DNA of 64,000 bases from assembly GCA_963843745.1 (NCBI GenBank), contig CAWJLP010000007.1, positions 496,001 to 560,000 of the forward strand, in the 5' to 3' direction. This document shows positions 33,013 to 45,739 of the stretch, piece after piece. A model generated the notes under the pieces. That model saw nothing but the letters and a program-made list of their open reading frames with translations. It had not been told where the DNA came from and did not search any database. Numbering within the stretch: position 1 is the stretch's first letter; each line of letters opens with the position of its first letter. Source of the DNA: Trebonia sp963843745. Its GTDB lineage: Bacteria > Actinomycetota > Actinomycetes > Streptosporangiales > Streptosporangiaceae. Made by a program: the position numbers and the translations under genes.

Positions 33013-33206
33013 GAGTCCCCTTCGTTTTATAGAAGCGCACCGAATCCACCTTCAGGCCCCCGCAACAGCCCCCGCGGAATGTTTCCCATAAACCCAAAAG
33101 CCCGCTGAGTCAATGGGGAAGGCGGGGGAGATGCTGAAATTGAGAGTACTAGCGGATCGCCTCCGAAGTCGGCCGATCGCGAATACTACTGATTGTAACT
33201 ATTTGG

Positions 33207-34175
33207 TCAACGCGGTTTCAGGCCGCCAGGCGGCAGTGGCGGCGCGGCCAGCGGCTCTCCGGCATAGCCCCGAACCTCCCCGAATGCTCCGGCCGCCCAC
33301 GCGTTACGGGCGGTCACGATTTCTTCATTGGTCCTCGCGACGAAGTTCCACCACATGACGAGTCGTTCGTCCAGCGGAACCCCGCCAACTATGAAGAGCC
33401 GGCCTGGGCCCGATGCTGACACGGTGATCGACGGGACTCCTACCGGAAGATGCGCGAGCATTCCCGGCTCGATGCGAGCGGGAGCACCGGCGATCGCCGG
33501 GCAGCCGACACCCGCCGGGCCGTCCGCGGCGAGCACCCCGTACTCGAAGCCCTCGGCGGCGGGCAGCGTGACCTCGCCGCCCTCAGGGAGCGTGACCTGC
33601 AGCCCGACCAGCGGGGAATGCACCGTGGCGGGGGAGCGCTCGCCGCCGTGTTCCCCGGCCACCACGGTGATCGTCGCCCCGTCGCCGCCCGGCGCCTCGA
33701 TGACCGGCAGGTCCGCGTGATGCGTGAAGTCCGGCTCGGTGAACTGGTACGCGGCCGGCAGGGCGATCCACAGCTGCACGCCGTGCAGCAGGCCGGGGCG
33801 GACGGCGGGGGACTCCTCGGAATGCGCGATGCCGCGCCCCGACGTCATCAGGTTCAGCTCACCGGGCCTGATGAGCTGCTCGGTGCCGAGGCTGTCGCGG
33901 TGCAGCACCGCGCCGTCGAACAGCCAGCTCGCGGTCTGCAGCCCGATGTGCGGGTGCGGCGGCACCCGCATGCCAGGCCCGGCGGAGGTGTCGTCGGGCC
34001 CGTAGTGGTCGAGGAAGCACCACGCGCCGATGGTGCGCAGTACCCGCTGCGGCAGCAGCCGCCGCACCTCGGTGCCGTCCCCGATCGCGGCCTTGCGCGC
34101 CTCGAGCACGTCCACCGCGTGCACCACGCCCGCCTGCAGCGACACCGCCGCTGGCCTGGGATCCAGGTTGCTCAC
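33207..34175 (-). CDS. Pirin family protein
   Basis: 322-residue bicupin of the pirin family. Metal-binding N-terminal cupin motif PHPHIGLQTASWLFDGAVLHRDSLG with additional His in RGIAHSEES; C-terminal cupin follows (RLFIVGGVPLDERLVMWWNFVARTNEEI). Some pirins have quercetin 2,3-dioxygenase activity, others modulate metabolic enzymes. The iron ligands (His, His, His, Glu) appear present. Starts at ATG 34175. The 194 bases upstream of the hydrolase gene and downstream of pirin (33013-33206) are AT-richer and hold no gene I can see. Confidence 0.86.
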   Translation of the reverse strand: MSNLDPRPAAVSLQAGVVHAVDVLEARKAAIGDGTEVRRLLPQRVLRTIGAWCFLDHYGPDDTSAGPGMRVPPHPHIGLQTASWLFDGAVLHRDSLGTEQLIRPGELNLMTSGRGIAHSEESPAVRPGLLHGVQLWIALPAAYQFTEPDFTHHADLPVIEAPGGDGATITVVAGEHGGERSPATVHSPLVGLQVTLPEGGEVTLPAAEGFEYGVLAADGPAGVGCPAIAGAPARIEPGMLAHLPVGVPSITVSASGPGRLFIVGGVPLDERLVMWWNFVARTNEEIVTARNAWAAGAFGEVRGYAGEPLAAPPLPPGGLKPR

Positions 34176-34283
34176 AGCTCCCAGGATGCCACGCGGGCTC
34201 GCCGGCCCTCCCGTGGCGCGCCTGCGGCACGATCCGATTACCGCTGAGAGTTTGGCCGGTAATAGCCGGTCAGGCTTTCGGCA

Positions 34284-35546
<1,263 letters not shown>

Positions 35547-35575
35547 GGCGGCTGCCGTTCCCCTGGCGGCGGTCG

Positions 35576-35959
35576 TCAGACGACGCCGATGTCCACGCCC
35601 GTCTCGCGGGACGCCTCGTGCAGGATCGGCCACACTTCGGTCGGCTGGTGCGCCGCCGACGGCAGCGCGGCGGCGATCTCCACCGCCCGCTGCTCGCTGT
35701 CGACGTCGATCAGGTACCAGCTGGCCAGGTACTCCTTGGTCTCCAGGTACGGGCCGTCGGTGACGGCGGGCTGCCCGTCGGCCAGCCGCACCAGCTTGGT
35801 CGCGGCGGCGTCCGCGACCCCGTACGCGCCGAGCAGCTCCCCGGAGTCGTAGTACTTCTTGTTGAACTGGTCGAACGCCTCGAAGAGCCGCTGCTGCTCG
35901 TCAGGGCCGACCGAGTTCCACAGTTCCTCGTTGCCGTAGATGATGAGCATGTACTTCAC
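35576..35959 (-). CDS. YCII/DGPF-domain protein
   Basis: A 127-residue protein of the YCII-related (DGPF) family. MKYMLIIYGNEE at the N-terminus and VTDGPYLETKEYLASWYLIDVD contain the DGPF-like motif, here DGPY. Such genes are almost always next to ECF42 sigma factors and are thought to be part of that regulatory unit, perhaps target or sensor. It lies immediately upstream of the sigma gene on the same strand, gap 29 bases, so they are likely co-transcribed. Confidence 0.86.
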   Translation of the reverse strand: MKYMLIIYGNEELWNSVGPDEQQRLFEAFDQFNKKYYDSGELLGAYGVADAAATKLVRLADGQPAVTDGPYLETKEYLASWYLIDVDSEQRAVEIAAALPSAAHQPTEVWPILHEASRETGVDIGVV

Positions 35960-36046
35960 GGTGGTGCTCCTCCCGTATGGTTCGCGGCCGCCCGCGGCGG
36001 GCGGCTGTCACAGACTGGTACGGCGCCGTCCCGCGATTCTCTACAT

Positions 36047-36074
36047 CGGCATCCATGATGCCGTGCATTTTTTT
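36047..36074 (+). terminator. Intrinsic-terminator-like hairpin with U-tract upstream of the glycosidase gene
   Basis: CGGCATC-cat-GATGCCG (36047-36063) is a perfect 7-base-pair hairpin followed by GTGCA and seven T residues (36068-36074). It lies between divergent genes and 92 bases before the glycosidase GTG, where a terminator would act only on a transcript started a little upstream. It could be an attenuator or the end of a small RNA. Confidence 0.45.
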
Positions 36075-36165
36075 CCAGAAGTCACGGCGGTACGATCACG
36101 GCGGGTAAGGCTGCGGGGCCTGGGGTTATCGGGGGCGGACCGCGACGAAGGGAAGCAGCGGCACC

Positions 36166-38397
36166 GTGCGGGAAGTCACGAGGCGGACAGCCGCTGCGAT
36201 CAGGGCCGGGGCCGGCAGGCGGTCCGACCTGTCCCGGCGTCAGGTCATGGCGCTGCTTGGCGGCGGTGCCGTGCTCGCGGCCGAATCAGCGTGGCTGGCG
36301 GGCTGGCAGCCCGCGTCCTGGTGGGGCGGCGCGGGGACGGCGGCCGCCGACCCGTGGCCGGACAGCCCGGCGTACGTGCCGGGCTACCCGATGGGACGCA
36401 GCGGCTACGCCCCGGACGGGACCGCGGGCGCCACCGCGGCGTACCCGCTGGCCGCCGTCCGGCTGCTGGACAGCCCGTTCCTCGCTAACCAGGGGCGGAC
36501 GAAGGACTACCTGCTGTTCCTCGACCCGGACCGGATGCTGCACACCTTCAGGCTGAACTACGGGCGGCCGTCCGCCGCGCGGCCGGTCGGCGGGTGGGAG
36601 GCGCCCAACATGGAGGTGCGCGGGCACACCACCGGGCACCTGCTGTCCGGCCTGGCGCTGACGTACGCCAGCACCGGCGACCAGCGGGCGAAGGTGGCGG
36701 GGGAGTACCTGGTCGGCCAGCTGGCCCAGTTGCAGGCGATCGCGCCGCTCGCCGGGTACGCGCCTGGCTATCTGTCGGCGTTCCCCGAGTCCTTCTTCGA
36801 CCGGCTGGAGGCGGGCCAGCCCGTCTGGTCGCCGTACTACATGATCCACAAGTACCTGGCCGGGATGATCGACCAGTACGAGCTGGCCGGCGTGGATCAG
36901 GCGCTGGACGTGGCGATGCGGCTGGCCGACTGGGTGGACGCCAGGACAGCCCGGCTGAGCTACGCGCACATGCAGCGGGTGCTGGAGAACGAGTACGGCG
37001 GCCTGCCCGAGTCGCTGGCCAACCTGTACCGGATCACCGGCTCGGAACGCTACCTGCGGACGGCGCAGCGGTTCTACCACGCCCGGTTCCTCGACCCGCT
37101 GGCGGCGGGCGACGACGCGCTGCGGGGAGAGCAGTGCAACGTCAGCCTGCCGAAGGTGATCGCCTCCCTGCGGATGTGGGAGGAGACCGGCGATCAGAAG
37201 TACCGCGCGATCGCGTACAACTTCTGGCAGATCGCCACCGCGCACCACTCGTACGTCATCGGCGGGCAGGGCGACCACGAGCACTGGACGGCGCCTGACG
37301 TGGTGGCCGGCGCGCTGTCCAACTACACCTGCGAGGGCTGCGTCACCTACAACATGCTCAAGCTGACCAGGCTGCTGCACTTCCACGACCTGACGCGGGT
37401 GGACCTGCTCGATTCCTACGAGCGCGGGCTGTTCAACCACATGCTCGGCAGCCAGGACCCGGACTCGCGGCACGGCCTCGTCTGCTACTACACCGGACTG
37501 TCCGCCGGCGCGTTCAAGCAGCAGCCGCTGAACTATTTCCCCGGCGGCGACCCCGACGTCTACGCCACCGACTACAACACGTTTACCTGTGACAACGCCA
37601 CCGGCCTCGAGACCCAGGTGAAGTTCGCGGACACTATCTACACGCGCGACACGCGCGGCGTCTACGTGAACCTGTTCATCCCCTCCGAGGTCCGCTGCGC
37701 CGACCAGGGCATCACGCTCCGGCAGACCACGGGCTTCCCCGACGCCCCGGTCGCGCGGCTCACGGTGATGCGCGGCGCGGCCCCGATGGACCTCAGGGTC
37801 CGGGTGCCCGGCTGGACCGCCGGGCCGCCCGAGGTGGTCCTGAACGGCACCCCGCTGCGGAACGCGGTGGTCCCCGCCGGCTCGGCCGGCGGCTGGGCAG
37901 TGGTCAGCCGCCACTGGCAGCCCGGCGACTGGCTCACCGTGGCCCTCCCGATGAGCCTGGCGTTCAACCCGGCTCCGGACAACCCCGCCGTCCAGGCGGT
38001 CAGCTACGGCCCGGTCGTCCTCAGCGGCCTGTACGGCGCCGGCTACGCCGCGGCCGGCCCGGCCCCTGGCACCGCTGCCGCGCCGAGCACCGCCTCGCCC
38101 CCGAGCACCGCGTCCCCGCCCGCCGCCTCGCCCCCGAGCACCGCCTCGCCCCCGAGCACCGCGTCCCCGCCCGCCGGGAACGCGGCGGGGACCCACGCCC
38201 CTGGCGGCGTTCCCGGCGTCACCAGCGACGGCCAGGCAACGCCGCTGCCGGTCCTCGACACCACGTCGGTCCGCCGCACCACGGCGAACCCGATGACTTT
38301 CGAGGCGACAGCCGACGCCCAGCGGATCACCCTGATCCCGGTATCGCGCGCCCAGCACAAGCCCTACACGGTCTACTGGCAAACCAATCCCACCTGA
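36166..38397 (+). CDS. Tat-exported DUF1680 glycosidase (beta-L-arabinofuranosidase-like, GH127/GH146 clan)
   Basis: 743 residues. The N-terminus has a twin-arginine signal (LSRRQVMALLGGGAVLAAESAWLA, about 24-47), so it is exported folded. The core is an (alpha/alpha)6 barrel of the DUF1680 family, with LTYASTGDQ, CNVSLPKVI, CEGCVTYNMLKLTRLL near 388-403 and TCDNATGLETQVKFADTIY near 474-492. In characterised GH127 enzymes two adjacent cysteines plus another Cys and a Glu bind zinc; here the adjacent pair reads Cys-Asp, so the metal site differs. A Pro/Ser/Thr/Ala tandem repeat linker (about residues 641-670) interrupts the C-terminal beta region. Start is GTG at 36166. Likely acts on plant arabinosides, but the exact sugar is unknown. 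Confidence 0.8.
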   Translation: MREVTRRTAAAIRAGAGRRSDLSRRQVMALLGGGAVLAAESAWLAGWQPASWWGGAGTAAADPWPDSPAYVPGYPMGRSGYAPDGTAGATAAYPLAAVRLLDSPFLANQGRTKDYLLFLDPDRMLHTFRLNYGRPSAARPVGGWEAPNMEVRGHTTGHLLSGLALTYASTGDQRAKVAGEYLVGQLAQLQAIAPLAGYAPGYLSAFPESFFDRLEAGQPVWSPYYMIHKYLAGMIDQYELAGVDQALDVAMRLADWVDARTARLSYAHMQRVLENEYGGLPESLANLYRITGSERYLRTAQRFYHARFLDPLAAGDDALRGEQCNVSLPKVIASLRMWEETGDQKYRAIAYNFWQIATAHHSYVIGGQGDHEHWTAPDVVAGALSNYTCEGCVTYNMLKLTRLLHFHDLTRVDLLDSYERGLFNHMLGSQDPDSRHGLVCYYTGLSAGAFKQQPLNYFPGGDPDVYATDYNTFTCDNATGLETQVKFADTIYTRDTRGVYVNLFIPSEVRCADQGITLRQTTGFPDAPVARLTVMRGAAPMDLRVRVPGWTAGPPEVVLNGTPLRNAVVPAGSAGGWAVVSRHWQPGDWLTVALPMSLAFNPAPDNPAVQAVSYGPVVLSGLYGAGYAAAGPAPGTAAAPSTASPPSTASPPAASPPSTASPPSTASPPAGNAAGTHAPGGVPGVTSDGQATPLPVLDTTSVRRTTANPMTFEATADAQRITLIPVSRAQHKPYTVYWQTNPT
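38086..38175 (+). repeat. In-frame tandem repeat encoding Ser-Thr-Ala-Ser-Pro-Pro units
   Basis: Repeats of CCGAGCACCGC(C/G)TC(G/C)CC(C/G) encode PSTASP units; a 48-base block is itself duplicated. It forms a flexible linker in the glycosidase and is prone to length change by slippage. Confidence 0.7.
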
Positions 38398-38744
38398 CCA
38401 CCCCCGCTCCGCCGGGAGCTGTCCCGCAAATCCCACAGTCCCCAGCGTCACCGAGCCCAGCACAAGGCTGCCGCGCGTTCGCACCATGCGCCACGCCTGC
38501 CCCACATCCCTGCTCGCGGACGGGCGAGCGCCCATCTTCGTATCACTTTCCGCCCCTCAAATCGGATAAATCGGGCGTAAAAAGGGCCGAAAGTGATACG
38601 AAGACGAAGAGTGATACGAAGTTACTGATCGCAAGGTCGGAGCCTTGCCCCGCAAGTCACACGGCCCCCAACCTCACCAAGACCCACAAGACAGGTATGA
38701 ACGTGGCGATACGCGTTCGACCCGGCGGGGCCGGCACGGGCAGG
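38398..38744. other. Convergent intergenic region with a ~70-nt long-armed hairpin and dispersed repeats
   Basis: No gene. It lies between the 3' ends of the glycosidase and FUSC genes. TCTTCGTATCACTTTC (38535-38550) and its exact complement (38589-38604) form 16-base arms; after one mismatch, GCCC pairs with GGGC. The loop is A-rich. AGTGATACGAAG recurs at 38610-38621, giving an alternative pairing partner for the left arm. Flanking it are two copies of a ~36-base dispersed repeat (38421-38460 and 38647-38690) with a third at 21280-21317. A bidirectional terminator is the simplest role for the hairpin. Confidence 0.55.
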
Positions 38745-41333
<2,589 letters not shown>

Positions 41334-41388
41334 TCTTCCGCATCCTACGGACCCGCCGCCCAGGGAGGCTACCCCGTTAACAGCCTGG

Positions 41389-43119
41389 TTACGAGCCCAG
41401 TAGCGTGGTGACCGCCGTGCGCAGCGGCGCCATGCGGGTTTCCGCGGCCGCCCGGGCGGCGGGAAGATCGTCGCCAGGCGGCTCGGTCACCTCCAGGTAG
41501 GCCTTGATCTTGGGCTCGGTGCCGCTGGGACGGATGACGACCCGGCTGCCGCCGGCGAGCGCGAAGCGGAGCACGTCAGACGGCGGCAGGCTAGTGCCGT
41601 TGTCCGCGGCCGCGAAGTCGGTGACGGTTTCCACCGCGGCGCCGCCCAGGTCCGCCGGGGAAGCGGCCCTGATCCGGCGCATGACGTCCGCCGGGTCGTC
41701 GATCCGCGGTGCCAGCTGCCCAGTCAGGTGCACGCCGTGCGCCCGCTCCAGGTCGTCGTAAGCGGTGGTGAGGGTGCCGCCAGATTGTCTCGCGGTGGCG
41801 GCGAGGCGCAGCACGGCCAGCGCCGCGCCGATGCCGTCCTTGTCGCGGACGGCCTGCCCGACCTGGTAGCCGAGCGCCTCCTCGTAGCCGAACGCGAACC
41901 GTGCCCCTGGCTGGCCGTCGGCCGCCCGCGCGATCCACTTGAACCCGGTCAGCGTCTCCGCGTAGCGCGCGCCAGCCGTGGCGGCGATCTTCGACAGCAG
42001 CGTCGAGGACACGATCGTGGTCGCGGCGAACGCGCCTGGCCCTGCCCGGTCGCCGAGCAGGAACGCGCCGAGCAGCGCGCCGAGCTGATCGCCGGTCAGC
42101 TGCCGCCAGCCGCCGGAATCCGGCCCCGACGCAGACTCAGCAGAAGACTCAGCAGCCTCAACAGCCTCAATAGCCTCCGCCGGCACCGCGACCGCCAGCC
42201 GGTCCCCGTCCGGGTCGCTGGCCAGCACCAGGTCCGCGCCGAGTTCCCTGGCCCGGGCGAACGCCAGGTCGAGGGCGCCGGGTTCTTCCGGGTTGGGGAA
42301 CGCGACCGTCGGGAAGTCCGGATCGGGCGTGCCCTGCGCCGCGACCACGTGCGGCGCGGCGAAGCCGGCCCGCTGGATGGCGCGCAGCATCAGGTCGCCC
42401 GCGACGCCGTGCAGGGGCGTGTAGACGATCGTGAGGCCCGGACCGGCCGACGTCGGCGCCGCCGCATGCGGCCCGCCCGCGACCGCGTCGAGGTACGCCG
42501 CCGCCACATCGTCGTCGTGCCGGACGACGAGCGGGTCGTCCAGCCGCGCGAGCGGGATGTCGGCCAGCGGCCCGAGAGAAGCGATCCGCGACTCGATTTC
42601 CGCGTCGACCGGCGGGATGACCTGGGCGCCGTCGCTCAGGTACAGCTTGTATCCGTTGTCGGCCGCCGGGTTGTGGCTCGCGGTGATCATGATGCCCGCG
42701 CCTGTGCCCAGATGGCGCACGGCGAACGCGACCAGCGGCGTCGGCCCGGGCCTGGGCAGCAGGTGCACCCGGATGCCCGCGCCAGCCAGCACCCGCGCCA
42801 CCTCGTCAGCGAACTCGTCGCTGCGATGCCGCGCGTCGCACCCGACCACGACGTCCATCGTGCCGCCGCCGTCGACCAGCCATCCCGCGACCGCCGCGGT
42901 CGCCGCCCGCACCACGGCCCGGTTCATCCGGTTCGGCCCGGCGCCGACCGCGCCGCGCAGTCCGGCCGTGCCGAACGTCAGCCGCCCCGCGAACCGGTCG
43001 GCCAGCTCCGCGCCGTCCCCGCTGCTCAGCAGGGCGCGCAGCTCCGCCTGGTCGCGCTCGTCGGGGTCGTCGTCGAGCCACGCCTCAACCGCCGTCCGCA
43101 GCTCCGCGTCGACTGTCAT
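41389..43119 (-). CDS. Phosphohexomutase-family enzyme (PgmB/PmmB), likely phosphopentomutase role
   Basis: Alpha-D-phosphohexomutase of 576 residues. GTAGLRGAVGAGPNRMN at the N-terminus, phosphoserine loop MITASHNPAADNGYKLY near residue 147, metal loop DPDGDRLAV, sugar-specificity loop GYEEALGYQVG, and phosphate-binding RPSGTEPKIKAYLE at the C-terminus: all four active-site elements are intact. Start at the ATG at 43119; the frame is open far upstream, but that part is the antisense-phase shadow of a permease gene. It ends the nucleoside transport operon, and mycobacterial PmmB lies beside deoD, deoA, cdd and add, so conversion of ribose/deoxyribose-1-phosphate is the likely job; classical annotation is phosphomannomutase. 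Confidence 0.85.
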   Translation of the reverse strand: MTVDAELRTAVEAWLDDDPDERDQAELRALLSSGDGAELADRFAGRLTFGTAGLRGAVGAGPNRMNRAVVRAATAAVAGWLVDGGGTMDVVVGCDARHRSDEFADEVARVLAGAGIRVHLLPRPGPTPLVAFAVRHLGTGAGIMITASHNPAADNGYKLYLSDGAQVIPPVDAEIESRIASLGPLADIPLARLDDPLVVRHDDDVAAAYLDAVAGGPHAAAPTSAGPGLTIVYTPLHGVAGDLMLRAIQRAGFAAPHVVAAQGTPDPDFPTVAFPNPEEPGALDLAFARARELGADLVLASDPDGDRLAVAVPAEAIEAVEAAESSAESASGPDSGGWRQLTGDQLGALLGAFLLGDRAGPGAFAATTIVSSTLLSKIAATAGARYAETLTGFKWIARAADGQPGARFAFGYEEALGYQVGQAVRDKDGIGAALAVLRLAATARQSGGTLTTAYDDLERAHGVHLTGQLAPRIDDPADVMRRIRAASPADLGGAAVETVTDFAAADNGTSLPPSDVLRFALAGGSRVVIRPSGTEPKIKAYLEVTEPPGDDLPAARAAAETRMAPLRTAVTTLLGS

Positions 43120-43133
43120 AAGGCGTAATCCTG

Positions 43134-44450
43134 TCAGGACTTCACGTAGGGGATGCCTTCGGCCTTCGGCGGGCGCACCTTGCCGACCAGGCCGGCCACC
43201 ACGATGATCACCACCACGTACGGGGTGAGCAGCAGCAGGTTCGACTGGATCGGCGCGTTGATCGACGACAGGATCGACTGCAGCTGCGTGGTGAAGCCGA
43301 ACAGCAGCGCCGCCCCGACGGCCCCGAACGGCCTGTACCGCCCGAAGATCATGGCCGCCAGCGCGATGTAGCCCTCGCCTGATGACATGTTGGGGCCGAA
43401 CGCGCCGACCGAGCCGATCGTGAAGTACGCCCCGCCAATGCCTGCGATCAGCCCGGCGATGATCACATTCCGGTACCGCATGGCCAGCACCCTGATGCCA
43501 ACGGTGTCTGCCGCCACCGGGTGCTCGCCGATGGCCCGCGTCCGCAGCCCCCACCGCGTCCTGGTGAGCCCGACCTGGGTCAGGGCGAGGATCAGATACG
43601 TGAGGTACAGGAAGATGTTCGCGTCGAAGAACACCGGCCCGATGATCGGGATGTCGCCGAGCCCTGGGATCTTGAAGGGGCCGAACGTCGACGGATTGTT
43701 GATGGTGTCGCCGTACGGCACCATGATCGCGTTGTACAGGTAGCCGGTGAGCCCGAGCACCAGCGCGTTGAGCACGACGCCGAGCACGATCTGGTTGACG
43801 GTGAATTTGATCGCGAAGACGGCGAGCAGCGCCCCGACCAGGGAGCCGGCGAGCGCGCCGCAGATCAGCCCGAGCCACAGCGACCCGGTCACCGAGGTGG
43901 CGATCGCCGCGCAGAACGCCCCGAGCAGCAGCTGGCCCTCGATGGCGATGTTGACGACGCCCGAGGTTGAGCAGATCACGCCGGTCAGCGCGCCGAGCAT
44001 GATCGGGATCGAGTCGTTGAGCGAGCCCGACATCAGGTTCACCACGTTGAACGGGATCGTCTGCCCCGCGTCGGCCCAGGCCATCAGCGCGACGATGAAC
44101 AAGAAAAGCACGACGCCGAGGATGACCCGGCGCCAGACGCGGCCGAGCCGCAGCACCCCGGTCACCTCGAGCAGCCGGACCAGCGCCAGCACCAGCGTGA
44201 TGGCGCCGCACACGTAGCACGTCGCCGCGGCCGGCAGTGTCAGGTTCGGCACCGACACCTTGGCGAACTCGGGCGTGAACGCGAATGCGGCGTCCCCGTG
44301 CGCGTTCCGCCCGAACAGCAGGATGTCCGCGAGGCCGAACAGCGCGAACGTGATCGGGGCGGCGAACCGGCCGCCGCGCGCCGCGCCGCCGTCCGCGGGC
44401 AGCAGCTCGGGCAACCGTGGCTCGGACAGCGACTGAGCAGCCGTGGTCAC
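43134..44450 (-). CDS. Nucleoside ABC transporter, permease (BmpC/YufQ-like)
   Basis: 438 residues from the GTG at 44450, which overlaps the stop of the preceding permease (GTGA). About ten membrane helices. Signatures of the BMP-family permeases: IPIMLGALTGVICSTSGVVNIAIEGQLLLGAF and TRTRWGLRTRAIGEHPVAADTVGIRV (EAA-like loop), then SVGAFGPNMSSGEGYIALAAMIFG. The N-terminal ~110 residues add extra hydrophobic segments compared with short homologues. Works with the other permease, the dual ATPase and the BMP lipoprotein to import nucleosides. Confidence 0.88.
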   Translation of the reverse strand: MTTAAQSLSEPRLPELLPADGGAARGGRFAAPITFALFGLADILLFGRNAHGDAAFAFTPEFAKVSVPNLTLPAAATCYVCGAITLVLALVRLLEVTGVLRLGRVWRRVILGVVLFLFIVALMAWADAGQTIPFNVVNLMSGSLNDSIPIMLGALTGVICSTSGVVNIAIEGQLLLGAFCAAIATSVTGSLWLGLICGALAGSLVGALLAVFAIKFTVNQIVLGVVLNALVLGLTGYLYNAIMVPYGDTINNPSTFGPFKIPGLGDIPIIGPVFFDANIFLYLTYLILALTQVGLTRTRWGLRTRAIGEHPVAADTVGIRVLAMRYRNVIIAGLIAGIGGAYFTIGSVGAFGPNMSSGEGYIALAAMIFGRYRPFGAVGAALLFGFTTQLQSILSSINAPIQSNLLLLTPYVVVIIVVAGLVGKVRPPKAEGIPYVKS

Positions 44451-45739
44451 GCGCTCAACCCCCTTGAGGTGCCGGTGCCGACTCCGGCGGCGCGGGTCGC
44501 CCGGAGCCGGAACATGGCCTTGACCAGCGGCGGTGCGATGACGAACAGCACGATCAGCGCCGCGAGCACCTGGACGATCTGCACCGGCGTGTTCGCCGCG
44601 TTCTGCATGCCAGGCGATCCCGCGTGCAGCGCGCCGAACAGCAGCCCCGCCGCCACCACGCCGCCCGGCTTGGCGCGGCCGAGCAGCGCCACGGTGATCG
44701 CGTCGATCCCGTAGGTGCCGAAGCTCTGCGGGTTGAGGGTGAAGTCGGTGCCCTGGATGACGGTCGACGCGGCCAGCCCGGCGAGACCGCCGGCGATCAC
44801 GAAGACCAGCACCCAGCTCCGTTCCACATTCATGCCCGCCACCCGCGCGGCCGACGGGTTCGCGCCCACCGACCGGAACTCGAACCCGGTGGTGGTCCTG
44901 TTCAGCAGCCACCACACGCCGAACGCGCACGCGAGCGCGATCAGGAACCCGGCGTTGATCCGCAGGTTGGACCCGGCGAGCAGCGGCAGGTGCGCGTTGG
45001 ACGCGATCGGCGGCGTGATCGAGTTGGCCGAACCCGGCGCCCGCATCAGCGACGGCGACGACAGCAGGTACGCCAGGAAGTACGCCATCACGTAGTTCAG
45101 CATGATCGTGACGATGACCTCGTGCGCCCCGGTGCGCGCCTTGAGTTCGCCGGTGATCCAGCCGATCGCGGCGCCGCCGACGAAGCTGCCGATGACGCAG
45201 ACGACGACGTGCACGAAGAACGGCAGGGACAGGTCGTAGCCGAGCCACGCGGCCATGATGGCGCCGCCGATGAACTGGCTCTGCCCGCCGATGTTAAACA
45301 GGCCCGCCTGGTACGGCAGCGCGACGGCGAGCCCGGTGAGGATCAGCGGTGTCGCGCCGACCGCCGTCTCGGACAGCGGCCCGAACACGGCCGACAGGTA
45401 CCCGTCGTGGATCGCCGTGCTTATTGACGCCTGATGGAACAGCGCGGCCACGGTGTGCGGGTTGAACACCGAGCCCTCGAACAGCGCCACGTACGTCGAC
45501 GAGGCCACGTCCCAGGCCTTGGGGATGACGTCGCCCGCGGGCGCGTGCAGCACGACCGGGTTGGTGAACGCGGCGAGCAGGCCGCCGATCACCAGGGCGG
45601 CCACCAGGGCGAGCACCGTGACCGTGACGGTGTTCTCTTCGAGAAAAGATTCTTTAAAGACTTGCCCGAACGTACGCCGCTGACTCTCGGGGCTTCCCTC
45701 CTCCGCGGCGGTCGGCGGCGACGGGGGTGCGGTGCTCAC
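44447..45739 (-). CDS. Nucleoside ABC transporter, permease (BmpD/YufP-like)
   Basis: 430-residue membrane protein; N-terminal ~35 residues are hydrophilic, then eight to ten helices. Typical sequence: ATPLILTGLAVALPYQAGLFNIGGQSQFIGGAIMAAW and FRSVGANPSAARVAGMNVERSWVLVFVIAGGLAG (cytoplasmic coupling loop), and GIDAITVALLGRAKPGGVVAAGLLFGAL. Start overlaps the ATPase stop by 4 bases and its stop overlaps the next permease by 4 bases, so the three genes are co-translated. Confidence 0.9.
   Translation of the reverse strand: MSTAPPSPPTAAEEGSPESQRRTFGQVFKESFLEENTVTVTVLALVAALVIGGLLAAFTNPVVLHAPAGDVIPKAWDVASSTYVALFEGSVFNPHTVAALFHQASISTAIHDGYLSAVFGPLSETAVGATPLILTGLAVALPYQAGLFNIGGQSQFIGGAIMAAWLGYDLSLPFFVHVVVCVIGSFVGGAAIGWITGELKARTGAHEVIVTIMLNYVMAYFLAYLLSSPSLMRAPGSANSITPPIASNAHLPLLAGSNLRINAGFLIALACAFGVWWLLNRTTTGFEFRSVGANPSAARVAGMNVERSWVLVFVIAGGLAGLAASTVIQGTDFTLNPQSFGTYGIDAITVALLGRAKPGGVVAAGLLFGALHAGSPGMQNAANTPVQIVQVLAALIVLFVIAPPLVKAMFRLRATRAAGVGTGTSRGLSA

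Noticed and set aside
35547..35633. N-terminal extension of the ECF42 sigma factor
   Set aside because: Would overlap the YCII gene; the start at 35546 gives a normal sigma N-terminus.
36286..38535. 749-codon minus-strand ORF opposite the glycosidase
   Set aside because: Antisense shadow; low-complexity Arg/Gly/Val product; the plus frame has a Tat signal and conserved GH motifs.
43120..44220. Upstream extension of the phosphomutase ORF
   Set aside because: Reads out of phase through the permease gene; the real start is the ATG at 43119, shortly after the permease stop.
44451..45248. Upstream extension of the second permease ORF
   Set aside because: Out-of-phase shadow of the other permease; the GTG at 44450 overlaps its stop in the usual GTGA way.
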